Assembly: GCA_963756575.1 (NCBI GenBank)
Contig: CAVWOM010000001.1
Span: 682,001 to 746,000 of the forward strand
Direction: 5' to 3'
Source: Palsa-504 sp963756575
GTDB lineage: Bacteria > Actinomycetota > Actinomycetes > Streptosporangiales > Streptosporangiaceae
DNA: 64,000 bases
Notes under the pieces: model-generated
The model's database searches: none
What the model was told of the DNA's origin: nothing
The model's input: only the letters and a program-made list of their open reading frames with translations
In this document: piece after piece, positions 16,397-26,264 of the stretch
Layout: each line of letters starts with the position of its first letter
Position numbering within the stretch: position 1 is the stretch's first letter
Translations under genes and position numbers: made by a program

Positions 16397-17140
16397 GTGA
16401 GTCACGCGGAAACCGCGGCCCCCGCCACCCGCATCGCGATGTGGTCGGGCCCGCGGACGGTGTCCACCGCGCTGATGCGGTCCTGGGAGAACCGGCCGGA
16501 CACGGTGGTCGCCGACGAGCCGCTGTACGCGTTCTACCTGGACCGTACCGGCCTGGACCACCCGGGCCGGGACGAGGTGATCGCCAGCCAGCCGACCGAC
16601 TGGCGGGTGGTGCTGGCCCGGCTCGCGGACCCGCTGCCCGCCGGCGTGGTCATCGGCTACGCCAAGCACATGACCCACCACCTGCTGCCCGAGGTGGACC
16701 GGGCCGCGTTCGCCCCGTTCCGGCACGCGCACCTGATCAGGGACCCGCGCGAGCTGCTCGCCTCCTACACCCGGGTGCGGGCCGAGCCGACGCCGGACGA
16801 CCTGGGCCTGCGGCAGCAGGCGGAGATCTTCGAGGCGTTCGGCGGCCCGGTCGTCGATTCCCGCGACCTGCTGGCCGATCCCCCCGGCGTGCTGGCCGCG
16901 CTCTGCCAGGCGCTCGCCGTGCCCTTCGACCCGGCCATGCTGGCCTGGCCGCCCGGCCCCCGGGACAGCGACGGGGTGTGGGCGCCGCACTGGTACGACA
17001 GCGTCCGGTCCTCCACCGGCTTCGCGCCCTACCGCCCGCCGCCCGCCGCCCTGCCCGCCCGCCTCGAGCCGCTCGCGGAGCAGTGCCAGCCCTACTTCGA
17101 CCGCCTGCACCGCTATCGTCTTTCCGCCGGGAGATCCTGA
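16397..17140 (+). CDS. Sulfotransferase-like P-loop protein
   Basis: A 247-residue protein. Its N-terminus IAMWSGPRTVSTALMRSWEN matches the 5'-phosphosulfate-binding loop region of sulfotransferase-like proteins, and HLIRDPRELLASYTR near residue 115 fits the 3'-phosphate-binding region. Such proteins are often encoded next to class IV aminotransferases, as here, where the aminotransferase gene starts directly after the stop. The acceptor and even sulfotransferase activity are unproven. The GTG start lies four bases after mscR without a clear ribosome-binding site, suggesting coupled translation. Confidence 0.78.
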   Translation: MSHAETAAPATRIAMWSGPRTVSTALMRSWENRPDTVVADEPLYAFYLDRTGLDHPGRDEVIASQPTDWRVVLARLADPLPAGVVIGYAKHMTHHLLPEVDRAAFAPFRHAHLIRDPRELLASYTRVRAEPTPDDLGLRQQAEIFEAFGGPVVDSRDLLADPPGVLAALCQALAVPFDPAMLAWPPGPRDSDGVWAPHWYDSVRSSTGFAPYRPPPAALPARLEPLAEQCQPYFDRLHRYRLSAGRS

Positions 17141-18041
17141 ATGCTGCAGACCTTCGACGAGCGCAACCGCGACCTGATCGTCAACGTGAACGGCACGCTG
17201 ACCCACCGCGACCAGGCGGCGGTGAGCCCGTTCGACTCCGTCGTCCAAGGCGGTGACGCGGTTCTGGGAGGGGCTGCGGCTGTACGCCGGGAAGATCTTC
17301 CGGCTGGACGAGCACCTGGCCCGGCTGCGCGCCTCGGCCCGGGCGCTGGCGTTCGACCGCATCCCCGCCGGCGAGGAGATCACCGGGCAGATCAGGCGCA
17401 CGCTCGCGGCCAACGGCATGCGCGACGGCGTGCACATCCGGCTCACCCTGACCCGCGGGGTCAAGGTCACCTCGGGCATGGACATCCGGCTCAACCAGGC
17501 CGGCCCGACCCTGATCGTGCTGGCCGAGTTCAAGGACCCGGTGTACGACGCGGCCGGCATCACGCTGATCACCGCGAGCGTGCGCCGCCCGGCGCCCGAC
17601 TGCCTCGACCCGAAGATCCACCACAACAACCTGCTGCCGTCGATCATGGCCAAGATCGAGGCGAACGTGGCGGGCGCGGACGACGCGGTGATGCTCGACC
17701 CGCGCGGCTTCATCGCCGAGACCAACGCCACCCACCTCTTCTGGGTGAGCGGCGGCACGCTGGCCACGCCGACCACGGTGTCCTGCCCGGAGGGCATCAC
17801 CCGGGCCGTGGTCCTCGACCTGGCCGCCGCGGCCGGGATCCCGGCCGCGGCCGGCGACTACACGCTGCCCCAGCTCTACACCGCCGACGAGGCGTTCGTG
17901 ACCGGCACCATGGGCGGCCTGGTCCCGGTCCTGCGCGTCGACGGCCGGGCCATCGGCGACGGCAGCCCCGGCCCGGTCACCAAGCGCCTGGCCGCCCTGT
18001 TCGCCGACCTCACCGCCACCACCGGCACCCCCGTCACCTGA
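17141..18041 (+). pseudogene. Class IV PLP aminotransferase (branched-chain/D-amino acid type), one-base frameshift
   Basis: The first frame encodes LIVNVNGTLTHRDQAAVSPF then DSVVQGGDAV. The rest continues in another frame with WEGLRLYAGKIFRLDEHLARL, the probable PLP lysine in DPKIHHNNLLPSIMAKIEAN, and the cofactor-binding FIAETNATHLFW near residue 200. The total of 901 bases is one more than an intact frame. GCGGTTCTGGGAG near 17259-17271 appears to hold one extra T compared with the expected GCGGTCTGGGAG. If corrected it is a normal protein of about 299 residues, so a sequence error is likely. It is the last gene of the mscR operon. Confidence 0.85.
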
Positions 18042-18132
18042 GGAGCCGCAGGTCCCCGCGGCAACGGGCCGGATCGTCGCCTCGATGACCAGGTGGCGAG
18101 AACAGCTCGTGTTTCCATACTCGCGGGTCGCT

Positions 18133-18918
18133 TCAGCGTTCCGGCTCGGAGGGGGGCGGGCCGAGGCGGCTGAGGCGGGCGACGCCGGCTTGCATGGCGC
18201 GGCGGGCGCGCACGGCGCGGACCAGCCGGCCGGGCTGGCGCAGCGGGGTGGGGCGGCCGTCCCGGCGGGCGCGGATCTGCTCGGCCAGAGCGCCCGGGAC
18301 GCCGAAGCCGGGCAGGCGGCCGATGGCCTCGCCCTTGGTGATGAGGTCGCCGGTGGTCAGCAGGGCCTCGGCCCGGGGCAGCACGACCAGGCCGTGGTCG
18401 ATCCAGGTGTCCTGGAGCCAGATCCGGCGCTTGCGGGCGGCCTGACGCCAGTAGTCGACCGCCTCGGCGTGCACGGCCGCCTGGAGGTCGGCGACCGGGA
18501 CCGGCTCGACGCCGGGCGGCGGCCAGGGGCCGTACAGCGCGACCCCGGCCGCGGCCAGCTCGGCCCGGGTCAGCAGCTTCAGCTGCCACTGGGTCATCCG
18601 GTCCCCGTACCAGTACGTGCACAGGCGCTCGGGGTCGGACACCGCGTCGGCCGCCACGTACAGGCAGTGCAGCTGGCCGGCCGGGCCGCCGGTCTTGGCC
18701 AGGGCCTCGTGCAGCTCGGTCAGCTCCCGCGTCACGGCCTCGTCGGGCTCGCGCCGCACCAGCACTACCACGTCGATGTCGCTGGCCGCCGCGCTGTAGT
18801 CACCGGTCACCAGCGATCCGTAGACGTAGACCCCGACCACGTCCGCGCGCACCGCGAGCCGGTCCCGCAGCCGCCCCAGCAGCTCGGCCACCTCCGGAGG
18901 AAACTCCGCCGCCGCCAC
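18133..18918 (-). CDS. Nucleotidyltransferase, aminoglycoside adenylyltransferase-like
   Basis: A 261-residue protein. Residues 30-55 read VYVYGSLVTGDYSAAASDID then VVVLV, the GSxxxG...SDxD metal-binding signature of the polymerase-beta superfamily. The C-terminal helical part (LQDTWIDHGLVVLPRAEALL near 180) resembles the C-terminal domain of ANT(3'')/ANT(9) streptomycin/spectinomycin adenylyltransferases. Resistance function is not proven, since many chromosomal homologues are uncharacterised. It is probably a GTG start. The gene is monocistronic, convergent with the aminotransferase and 78 bases from the ABC operon. Confidence 0.8.
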   Translation of the reverse strand: MAAAEFPPEVAELLGRLRDRLAVRADVVGVYVYGSLVTGDYSAAASDIDVVVLVRREPDEAVTRELTELHEALAKTGGPAGQLHCLYVAADAVSDPERLCTYWYGDRMTQWQLKLLTRAELAAAGVALYGPWPPPGVEPVPVADLQAAVHAEAVDYWRQAARKRRIWLQDTWIDHGLVVLPRAEALLTTGDLITKGEAIGRLPGFGVPGALAEQIRARRDGRPTPLRQPGRLVRAVRARRAMQAGVARLSRLGPPPSEPER

Positions 18919-18996
18919 ACCGCCATCCTGCCACGGCGCGGCCGAGGGCGCCGGGTGTCGCGGTGGGGCCGGGGCGGGGACGGAACTTCGTTCGGG

Positions 18997-19689
18997 CTAA
19001 TCGGTCTTGATCTTGCCGTCTTCCAGGTGGAGGACGTCGTTGGCGATGCCGATGAGGTTGGGGTCGTGGGTGGCGACGAGCGCGGTCACGTGCTCGGACT
19101 GCACCACGGTGCGCAGCAGGCGCATGATCTGCTTGGCCGTCTCGGAGTCGAGCTGGCCGGTGGGCTCGTCGGCCAGCAGCACCTTCGGGCGGCCCGCCAG
19201 CGCCCGGGCGATCGCCACCCGCTGCTGCTGGCCGCCGGACAGCTCGCCGGGGCGCTGCCGGGCGTGCTCGCCCAGGCCGACGATGTCCAGCATCAGCCGG
19301 ACCCGCTCCTCCCGCTCCTTCGGCGCCATCCCGGCGATCCGCAGCGGGACCCCGACGTTCTCCGCGGCCGACAGGATCGGGATGAGGCCGAACGACTGGA
19401 AGATGAACGCCACCGAGTTCCGCCGCAGCTCCATCCGCGCGTGCTCGGACATCGCGGTCACGTCTCGGTCCGCGACCCGGACCCGGCCGCCGTCCGGCCG
19501 GTCGAGGCCGCCGACGATGTTGAGCAGCGTGGTCTTGCCCGAGCCGGACCGGCCGCGCAGCGCCACCAGCTGGCCGGCCGGCACGGTGAAGGAGACTCCG
19601 CGCAGCGCCGCCGACGCTGTCCGCCCGCTGCCGAAGGTCCGCGTTACCTCCTCCACCGCCACCATGTCCGTGGCCACCGCGGAAGTCAC
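18997..19689 (-). CDS. ABC transporter ATPase, MacB/LolD type
   Basis: A 230-residue ATP-binding subunit. Walker A is GRSGSGKTTL near residue 47, the signature LSGGQQQRVAIARALAGRP near 140 is followed by Walker B VLLADEPTG, and the H-loop is ALVATHDPN near 200. The Q-loop region FIFQSFGLIPILSAAENVGVPL is typical of the MacB/LolD/FtsE group that powers FtsX-type permeases. Its start overlaps the stop of the second ATPase gene by four bases, so it is the last gene of the five-gene operon. Confidence 0.93.
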   Translation of the reverse strand: MTSAVATDMVAVEEVTRTFGSGRTASAALRGVSFTVPAGQLVALRGRSGSGKTTLLNIVGGLDRPDGGRVRVADRDVTAMSEHARMELRRNSVAFIFQSFGLIPILSAAENVGVPLRIAGMAPKEREERVRLMLDIVGLGEHARQRPGELSGGQQQRVAIARALAGRPKVLLADEPTGQLDSETAKQIMRLLRTVVQSEHVTALVATHDPNLIGIANDVLHLEDGKIKTD

Positions 19690-20676
19690 TGGTCCTCCTC
19701 AGCCTTGGCCGCCGCCGAACGGCGGTCGGGCCAGACGCCGATATGGTCGGGCTCGGCTTCCAGGCGCACCAGGTCCTGCATGCCCAGGGGCTCGGTCATC
19801 TCCCGCGGCAGCTGCAGGCGGCCGGCCCGGTCGAGGACGGCGTACTCCACCGCGTGCTGCGCCTCCTCGCCGTCGTCGCCGGCGACCGCGTGCCGGTGGA
19901 TCTCGGTGCTGGTCCGGCCGTCCCTGATCGCGACCGTCCGGCGCACGACCGAGGAGACGGCCGGGTCGTGGGTGACGATCAGCACGGTCACGCCGAGCTC
20001 GGAGTTGGCCTGCTGCAGGGCGCCGAACACCTCGGCCGCGGTGGCCGTGTCGAGCTCACCGGTGGGTTCGTCGGCCAGCAGCACCTTCGGCTCGTTGACC
20101 AGCGCCACCGCGATGGCGGCGCGCTGCTGCTCGCCGCCGGACAGCTGGTCGGGCCGGCGGTGCAGGCAGTCACCGAGGCCGAGCAGGTCGAGTAGCTCGG
20201 TGGCCCGTTTCCGGCGGCGGCCGGCCGCCCGGCCGGAACCCTGCTGGCCGGCGGCAGGCCAGGCCGAAGGCGCCGTCGGCGAGCCGCATCGGCAGCTCCA
20301 CGTTCTGCTGCGCGGTCAGGTAGGGCAGCAGGTTGCGCGAGGTCTGCTGCCAGATGAAGCCGACCGAACGGCGCCGGTAGGCCAGCCGCTGCCGGGTGCT
20401 CAGCCCGGCCAGGTCCTGGTTCGCCACCTTGACCGAGCCCGCGGTGGGCGTGTCCAGGCCGGCCAGGATGTTCATCAGGGTGGACTTGCCGCTGCCCGAC
20501 GCGCCCACCAGCGCGACGAGCTCGCCCTCGTTCACCAGCAGGTCGAGCCCCTGCAGGGCCTGGACCTCGATCCCGGCGGCGATGTAGATGCGGACCAGCC
20601 GGTCGCACACGATCAGCGACCCGGCGCCGAAATCCCGCTGTCGCGCGGGGACCAGGTCCTCGATACTGGTGGCCAT
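19686..20676 (-). pseudogene. ABC transporter ATPase with C-terminal AbrB-like extension, one-base frameshift
   Basis: The N-terminal frame has Walker A ALVGASGSGKSTLMNILAGL and the Q-loop FIWQQTSRNLLPYLTAQQNV. After GAFGLA (near 20260) the frame shifts, and the other frame continues with RPDQLSGGEQQRAAIAVALV, Walker B VLLADEPTGELD and the H-loop LIVTHDPAV. The total is 991 bases, one more than intact. After the ABC domain come about 65 extra residues including EYAVLDRAGRLQLPREMTE then PLGMQDLVRLEAEPDHIGVW, which reads like a SpoVT/AbrB swapped-hairpin domain. A sequence error is a plausible cause of the break. It sits 20 bases downstream of permease 1. Confidence 0.85.
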
Positions 20677-20696
20677 CGAACCTCCTGCTTCTCGTT

Positions 20697-23482
20697 CTAC
20701 CGCAGCATGGCGGAGATGTCGCGGTGGCGGACCGCCCTGGCCTCCACGGCCAGGGCGATCAGCGCGAGCACCACGATGGCGGCGGCGGGCAGCCCGAGCG
20801 CGATGGCGTCCGCCTGGAACTTGATCGGGGTGCTGGTGCCGGTGAACGCGGACAGGTCGATGGCCGACCCGATCGCGGCGGGCAGCAGCAGGGCGCAGGC
20901 GATTCCCGCCGCCACCGCGACGAGCACGGCCGGCATGGTCTCGGCGATGACCAGGCCGGCCGCCGCTCGTGGCCCATGACGGTCAGCCGGGCCAGGGTCA
21001 TCCCGCGCTCGGCCGAGCCGAGGGCGAGGCCGAGGATCACGACGAGCAAGCCGAGCCCGGCGGCGGCGGCGATGGTGAGCGTGATGATGAGCCCGGCCCC
21101 GTGCTGCAGCGGCGAGCTGTTCAGCGAGGTCAGGACCTGGGAGCGGAACGTGGTGGCGTTGCCGGGGATCGCGTGGTCGGCCGCGGCGATCAGCCGGGCG
21201 TGATCGATGGCGGAACCGGTGGCCAGGAGGATGTTCGGCGACGGCGCGCCGGTGGGACCGGCCAGGGTCCGCAGCGCCATGACCACGAAGTCCCCGCCCC
21301 CGGGCAGCGCCGGGGTGCTCTTGATGATGCCCGCCACCCGGACCTTGAGCGGCCCGATCGCGCCCAGCGTGCTGAGCTGGACCGGAGCCGTGCCCAAGAT
21401 GGCGGCGGCGGACGGCGAGGCCAGCACCGGCACGACGGCGCCGTCGGGGAGCGGCGTCGCGGGAGCCGCCTTCCCGATCAGCTGGGCCGGGAAGGGGGTG
21501 AACGGCGTGCCCGCGGTCACGGCCGCGTAGCTGGCCGGGTCCACCGCCGACACGGTGATCGGCTGGCCGAAGGGAGTGAACCAGCCCGTGTTCCACGCCT
21601 CGGTGGCGTGCCGCACGCCGGGAACCGCGGCGATGGCCTTGACCGCGGCCGGAGAGACCGCCGGGGAGGCCGGGCCGGGCGTGATCAGCACGTCGGCCCC
21701 GGTGGCCTGCCAGGAGGCCGTGATCTCGCCGCTCGTGATGCTCTGGCTGATCATCCCGGCGAAGGTGGCCAGGGTCAGCGTGAGCACCAGCGCGAACGCG
21801 GGCAGCGCCGCGTTCAGCGGGGACCGGGCCGCCCGCGAGAGGGCCACGAAGCCGGTGGCACCGGGCCGGCGGGCGGCCAGCGCGGCCAGGCCGCGGACGG
21901 CCAGCGGGTACAGCCGCAGCATGATCACCACGACCGGGACGGCGATCAGGATCGGCACCACGGTGAGGGTCAGGTTCGCGCTGCTGGCGGCCGTGGCGGT
22001 CCCGGGAGTCCCGGAACCGCCCGAGGGGGCCGGCACGCCCTGATCGTGCAGGACGACCAGCCCGGCCACCGCCGCGGCGATCGCGGTGACCTCGGTCACC
22101 AGGCGGCGCCAGGGCCGGCCCGGGCCCCGTGAGCGCCGGATCTCGGCCGTGGTGATCTGGGCCGGGTTGCTGACCGGAGCGGGCCTGCGGTGCTGCCACA
22201 CCGCGATCAGCGGCGCGTCGGCCAGCGCCGCGACGGCTGCGATCAGGGTGAGCGGCCAGCCGCCGGGGCCGCTGCCACCGCCGGGCAGGGCGAGCGCGAT
22301 GCCCGCGCCGACGATGATGCCCGGCCCGGCCGCGACCGCCGTACCCGCTAGGACCCGGGCCGCCACCTGGCTCAGGGATCCGCCCCGGGCGCGGAGCAGC
22401 GACAGCTCGGTCTCGCGGCGGGCGACGATCATCCGGCCGGCCAGCAGGATCACCGCCGTGCCGACCACGATCAGGCTGACGAACAGCAGCAGGAGCACCG
22501 TTTCCACGGCCGCCTGGTTGGCGAGGAACTGCGCCAGCTCCGGCAGCAGCGGCGAGGTGACCACCAGCGCGTCCTCGGCCGGTGCCAGCTCATAGGTCAG
22601 CGCGGGCGTAGCCGTGGTGGCACGGTTCAGCGCCTGGTAAAGGTTCTGAGCCTGGTCCGCGTTCACGCGGCTGATGTCGAGCGGGTACTCCCACTGCAGC
22701 TCGAGCCCGCCGGGGCCGAACACCTGCTGGGCCGAGCCGAGCTGGTCCGGGTCCGCGATGACCCCGCCGAGCCAGTACGCGGGGCTGCTGGGCTGCTGCT
22801 GGGTGAGCGTCGGCTGGATCGGGGTCGTGTCCTGCTGCCACCAGGTCGAGCCGGGGTGCCGGACCCGGACGATCGCGCTGACGTAGAGCCTGGCCCGGGG
22901 GCCCAAAGTGCTCAGGTCAAGGACGCTGCCCGGGTGCAGGCCGAAGCGCGCGGCCGTGGGCCCGGTGACCATCACCGCCACCGCGCCGCCCGGACCGCCG
23001 CCGGCCAGCGAGCCCTTCACCACCTGTACGTAGCCGGCCGCCGGGGCGCGGTAGCTGACCTCCAGCTGGGGCGGTGCCGCGGCGTAGGCCGTTTTCGCCG
23101 CGCCGCCCGCCACGGTCAGAGGTTTCGAGGTCAGGGAGACCCACTGGCCGGCCCCGAGCGGCAGCGGCTGCGCCGCCAGGCTGGAGCCGATCTCACCGGT
23201 GGCCTCGGTCAGCTCGGACTGGGTCAGCCCGGTGGGGTCGGGCAGCGACTGCGTGAAGTCGGTCCAGGCCGTGCTGACCTGGATCGTCCGGGTGGTGCCG
23301 GGGAGGGCGCCCAGGATCTGGTGCAGCGCCTCGGTGCGGATGTGCAGGCTGAAGGCCGGCCCGGCCAGCGCGGTGAACACGCAGCCGCAGGCCAGCAGCG
23401 CGAGCGCCAGTGCACCGCCCGCCGCCGTGCCCACCCGGCGGCCCACCGCCGGCCCCATCCTGGAAGCGGTAAGGATCGTCAT
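20697..23482 (-). pseudogene. FtsX/MacB-type ABC permease (copy 1), one-base frameshift near the 3' end
   Basis: A giant permease of about 927 residues in two FtsX-like halves: N-terminal TM, a large extracytoplasmic domain, three TMs near residues 335-440, a linker, and a second FtsX block ending in three TMs. It is a clear paralogue of the downstream-numbered neighbour at 23484-26264 (both open MT(I/V)LT then GPAVGRRVGTAAGGALALAL). Where copy 2 reads GHQRPAGLIIAEAMP, copy 1 reads GHERRPAWSS and falls out of frame. One base is missing in the GC-rich tract near 20957-20967, and the last about 85 residues are in another frame. It is probably a sequence error or a recent mutation. Confidence 0.85.
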
Positions 23483-23483
23483 G

Positions 23484-26264
23484 CTAGCTGGCCCGCAGCA
23501 TGCCGGAGACGTCGCGACGGCGGATCGCCCGGCCTTCCAGTACCAGCACGATCAGCGCCAGCACGACGATGGCGGCGGCGGGCAGCCCGAGCGCGAGCGC
23601 GTCCGCCTGGAGCTGCACCGGGGTGGTGGTGTCGGTGAACGCGGACAGGTCGATGGCCGTCCCGACCGCGCGGGGCAGGACCAGGGCGCAGGCCACGCCC
23701 GCGATCACCGCGGCCAGCACGGCCGGCATGGCCTCGGCGATGATCAGGCCGGCCGGGCGCTGGTGGCCCATGACGGTGAGCCGGGCCAGCGTCATCCCGC
23801 GCTCGGCCGAGCCGAGCGCCAGGCCGAGGATCACGATGAACAGGCCGAGCGCGGCGGCGGCGACGATGGTGAGCCTGATGACGAGCTCGGCCCCGTGCTG
23901 CAGCGGCGAGCTTTCCAGCCCGGCCAGGATCTGGCTGCGGAACGTGATGGTGCTGCCCGGGATGGCCCGGCTGGCTACTGCGGTCAGCTTGGCGTGGTTG
24001 ATCGAGGTGCCGCTGGCCAGGAGCAGGTTCGGCGACGGGGCGCCAGTCGGGCCGCCCAGGGGGCGCAGCGGTATGACCACGAAGGCCCCGCCCGCGGGCA
24101 GGGCGGGAGTACTGGTCAAGATGCCGGCCACCCGCACCGAGAGCGGTCCCAGACCGGACAGCGTGCTGAGCTCGACCGCGGCCTGGCCCAGTCCGGCGGC
24201 GGCGGCCGGCGAGGCCAGCACCGGCACGGTGGCGCCGTCGGGGATCGGGGTGGTGGGTTCCGGCTTCCCGATCTTCCCGGCCGGGAACGCCGGGTACGCG
24301 GTGTCCGCGACCAGGGCCGCGTAGCTAGCCGGGTCCACGGCCACCACCGTCACCGGCAGGCCGAAGTCGGTGAACCAGCTCGTGTTCCACACCTCGGCGG
24401 CGTGCCGCACGCCCGGGACCGCGGCGACGGCCTTGACCGCGGCCGGGGAGGCCGGGCCGCCGGCCGGGCCGGAGGCGATCATCACGTCGGCCCCGGTGGC
24501 CTGCCAGGACGCGGTGATCTCACCGGCCGTGATGCTCTGGCTGATCATCCCGGCGAAAGTGGCCAGGGTCAGCGAGAGCACCAGCGCGAACGCGGGCAGC
24601 GCCGCGCTCAGCGGGGACCGGGCCGCCCGCGAGAGCGCGATGAAGCCGGTGGCGCCCTCCCGGCGGGCGGCCAGCGCGGCCAGGCCGCGGACGGCCAGCG
24701 GGTACAGCCGCAGCATGATCACCACGACCGGGATCGCGACCAGGATCGGCACCACCGTGAGGTACAGGTCGGCACCGGGCGGGGCCACCCCCGACGTGCT
24801 GATATCGCCGGCCGGCACGCCCTGGTCATGCAGCACGATCAGGCCGGCCACGGACGCGGCGATCACGGTGACCTCGATCACCGGGCGCCGCCAGGCCCGC
24901 GCCGGGCGTTTGGTCTCGGCGGTGGTGATCCGGGCCGGGTTGGCGGCCGGGGCAGGCCTGCGGTACTGCCACACCGCGATGACAGAGGGGCCGGCCAGCG
25001 CCGCGACGGCCGCGACCGCCGCCAGCGGCCAGCCCGCCGAAGCGGAACCGCCGCCGGGTATCAGCAGGACGGCCAGGCCCGCGCCGATCAGCACGCCCGG
25101 GCCGGCCGCGATCAGCGCGCCGCCGAAGACCCGGGCCGCCACCTGCCACAGGGAGCCGCCCCGGGCGCGCAGCAGGATCAGCTCGTCCTGACGGCGCGCG
25201 ACGATCATCCGGGCCGCGAGCAGGATCACCGCCGTGCCGGTCACGATCAGGCTGACGAACAGGAGCAGGAGCACCGTTTCCGCGGCCGCCTGGGTGCTCA
25301 GGAACACCTCCAGGTCCTGCAGGAGCGGCGAGCTGACCGCCAGCGCCCCCTCGGCCGGCGCCAGCCGCCCGGTCAGCGGGGGCGCCGCCGTGGTGGCCCG
25401 GGACAGCCCCTGGTACAGGCCCTGCGCCTGGTCGGCATCGAATTTGGCCAGGCCGAGCGGGTACTCCCAGAAGATGTTGAGCCCGCTGCTGCCGAACGCC
25501 TGCTGGATCGGGCCGAGCTGGCTCGGGTCCGCGATGACGCCGCCGAACCAGTAAAACGGGCTGGAGGGCGGCTTGTCCTGGTTGATCGCCGGTTTGACCA
25601 GGCCGGTGTCCTGCTGCCAGAAGGTCGAGCCGGGGTCGCGGGTTCGCACGATCGCGGTGACGAAGATCGTCTCCGAGCCGTTCGGGGTAGCCAGGCTCAG
25701 GCGGCTGCCGGGATGCATCCCGAAGCGCGCCGCCGTCGGCACGGTGGCCGCCACCGCGACCGAGCCCGGCGGAGCCTTCGCGCTCGAGAACGACCCGGTC
25801 ACCAGCTTGACGTAGCCGCTGAACGGCGTGCGGTAGCTGATCTCGAGCTTCGGCGGCGCCTCGTCGATCGCGCGGGCCGCCGCACCCGCCGTGACCAGCA
25901 GCGGCTTGGTGGTCAGGGCGGTCCACCGGCCGGCCGCGAGCGGCGCCGGCGCCGCGGCCAGGCCGAGGCCGATCTGCCCGGCTGACTGGCTCAGCAGGTC
26001 CTGGTTCAGGACCTGGGTGCCGCGGACCGACGCCACCAAGTCACTCCAGGCCGAGTTGACCTGGACTGTCCTGGTGGTGTCAGGCAAGCCGCCCAGGGTC
26101 TGCTGCAGGGCCTGGGTGCGGGTGTGCAGGCTGAGCGCGGGGCCGCCCAGCGCGGCGAACACACAGGCGCAGGCCAGCAGCGCGAGCGCGAGGGCGCCGC
26201 CCGCCGCCGTGCCGACCCGCCGCCCCACCGCCGGCCCGATCCGGGGTGACGTCAGTACGGTCAT
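23484..26264 (-). CDS. FtsX/MacB-type ABC permease (copy 2, intact)
   Basis: An intact 926-residue permease. I place the start at the ATG at 26264, which overlaps the upstream gene's TGA as ATGA; the longer open frame to 26792 is antisense-like sequence. Architecture: N-terminal helix with LALALLACACVFAALGG, a periplasmic-type domain, an FtsX TM block near residues 330-440 containing RMIVARRQDELILLRARGGS, a second block near 560-620 (FIALSRAARSPLSAALPAFA), and three final helices with LARLTVMGHQRPAG. The substrate is unknown; this family exports lipids, peptides or antibiotics, or acts mechanically at the envelope. The next gene, copy 1, follows after one base. Confidence 0.92.
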   Translation of the reverse strand: MTVLTSPRIGPAVGRRVGTAAGGALALALLACACVFAALGGPALSLHTRTQALQQTLGGLPDTTRTVQVNSAWSDLVASVRGTQVLNQDLLSQSAGQIGLGLAAAPAPLAAGRWTALTTKPLLVTAGAAARAIDEAPPKLEISYRTPFSGYVKLVTGSFSSAKAPPGSVAVAATVPTAARFGMHPGSRLSLATPNGSETIFVTAIVRTRDPGSTFWQQDTGLVKPAINQDKPPSSPFYWFGGVIADPSQLGPIQQAFGSSGLNIFWEYPLGLAKFDADQAQGLYQGLSRATTAAPPLTGRLAPAEGALAVSSPLLQDLEVFLSTQAAAETVLLLLFVSLIVTGTAVILLAARMIVARRQDELILLRARGGSLWQVAARVFGGALIAAGPGVLIGAGLAVLLIPGGGSASAGWPLAAVAAVAALAGPSVIAVWQYRRPAPAANPARITTAETKRPARAWRRPVIEVTVIAASVAGLIVLHDQGVPAGDISTSGVAPPGADLYLTVVPILVAIPVVVIMLRLYPLAVRGLAALAARREGATGFIALSRAARSPLSAALPAFALVLSLTLATFAGMISQSITAGEITASWQATGADVMIASGPAGGPASPAAVKAVAAVPGVRHAAEVWNTSWFTDFGLPVTVVAVDPASYAALVADTAYPAFPAGKIGKPEPTTPIPDGATVPVLASPAAAAGLGQAAVELSTLSGLGPLSVRVAGILTSTPALPAGGAFVVIPLRPLGGPTGAPSPNLLLASGTSINHAKLTAVASRAIPGSTITFRSQILAGLESSPLQHGAELVIRLTIVAAAALGLFIVILGLALGSAERGMTLARLTVMGHQRPAGLIIAEAMPAVLAAVIAGVACALVLPRAVGTAIDLSAFTDTTTPVQLQADALALGLPAAAIVVLALIVLVLEGRAIRRRDVSGMLRAS

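Noticed and set aside
18042..18132. A terminator hairpin between the aminotransferase and nucleotidyltransferase genes
   Set aside because: Only short, poorly stacked stems could be formed by eye, which is expected by chance at this GC content.
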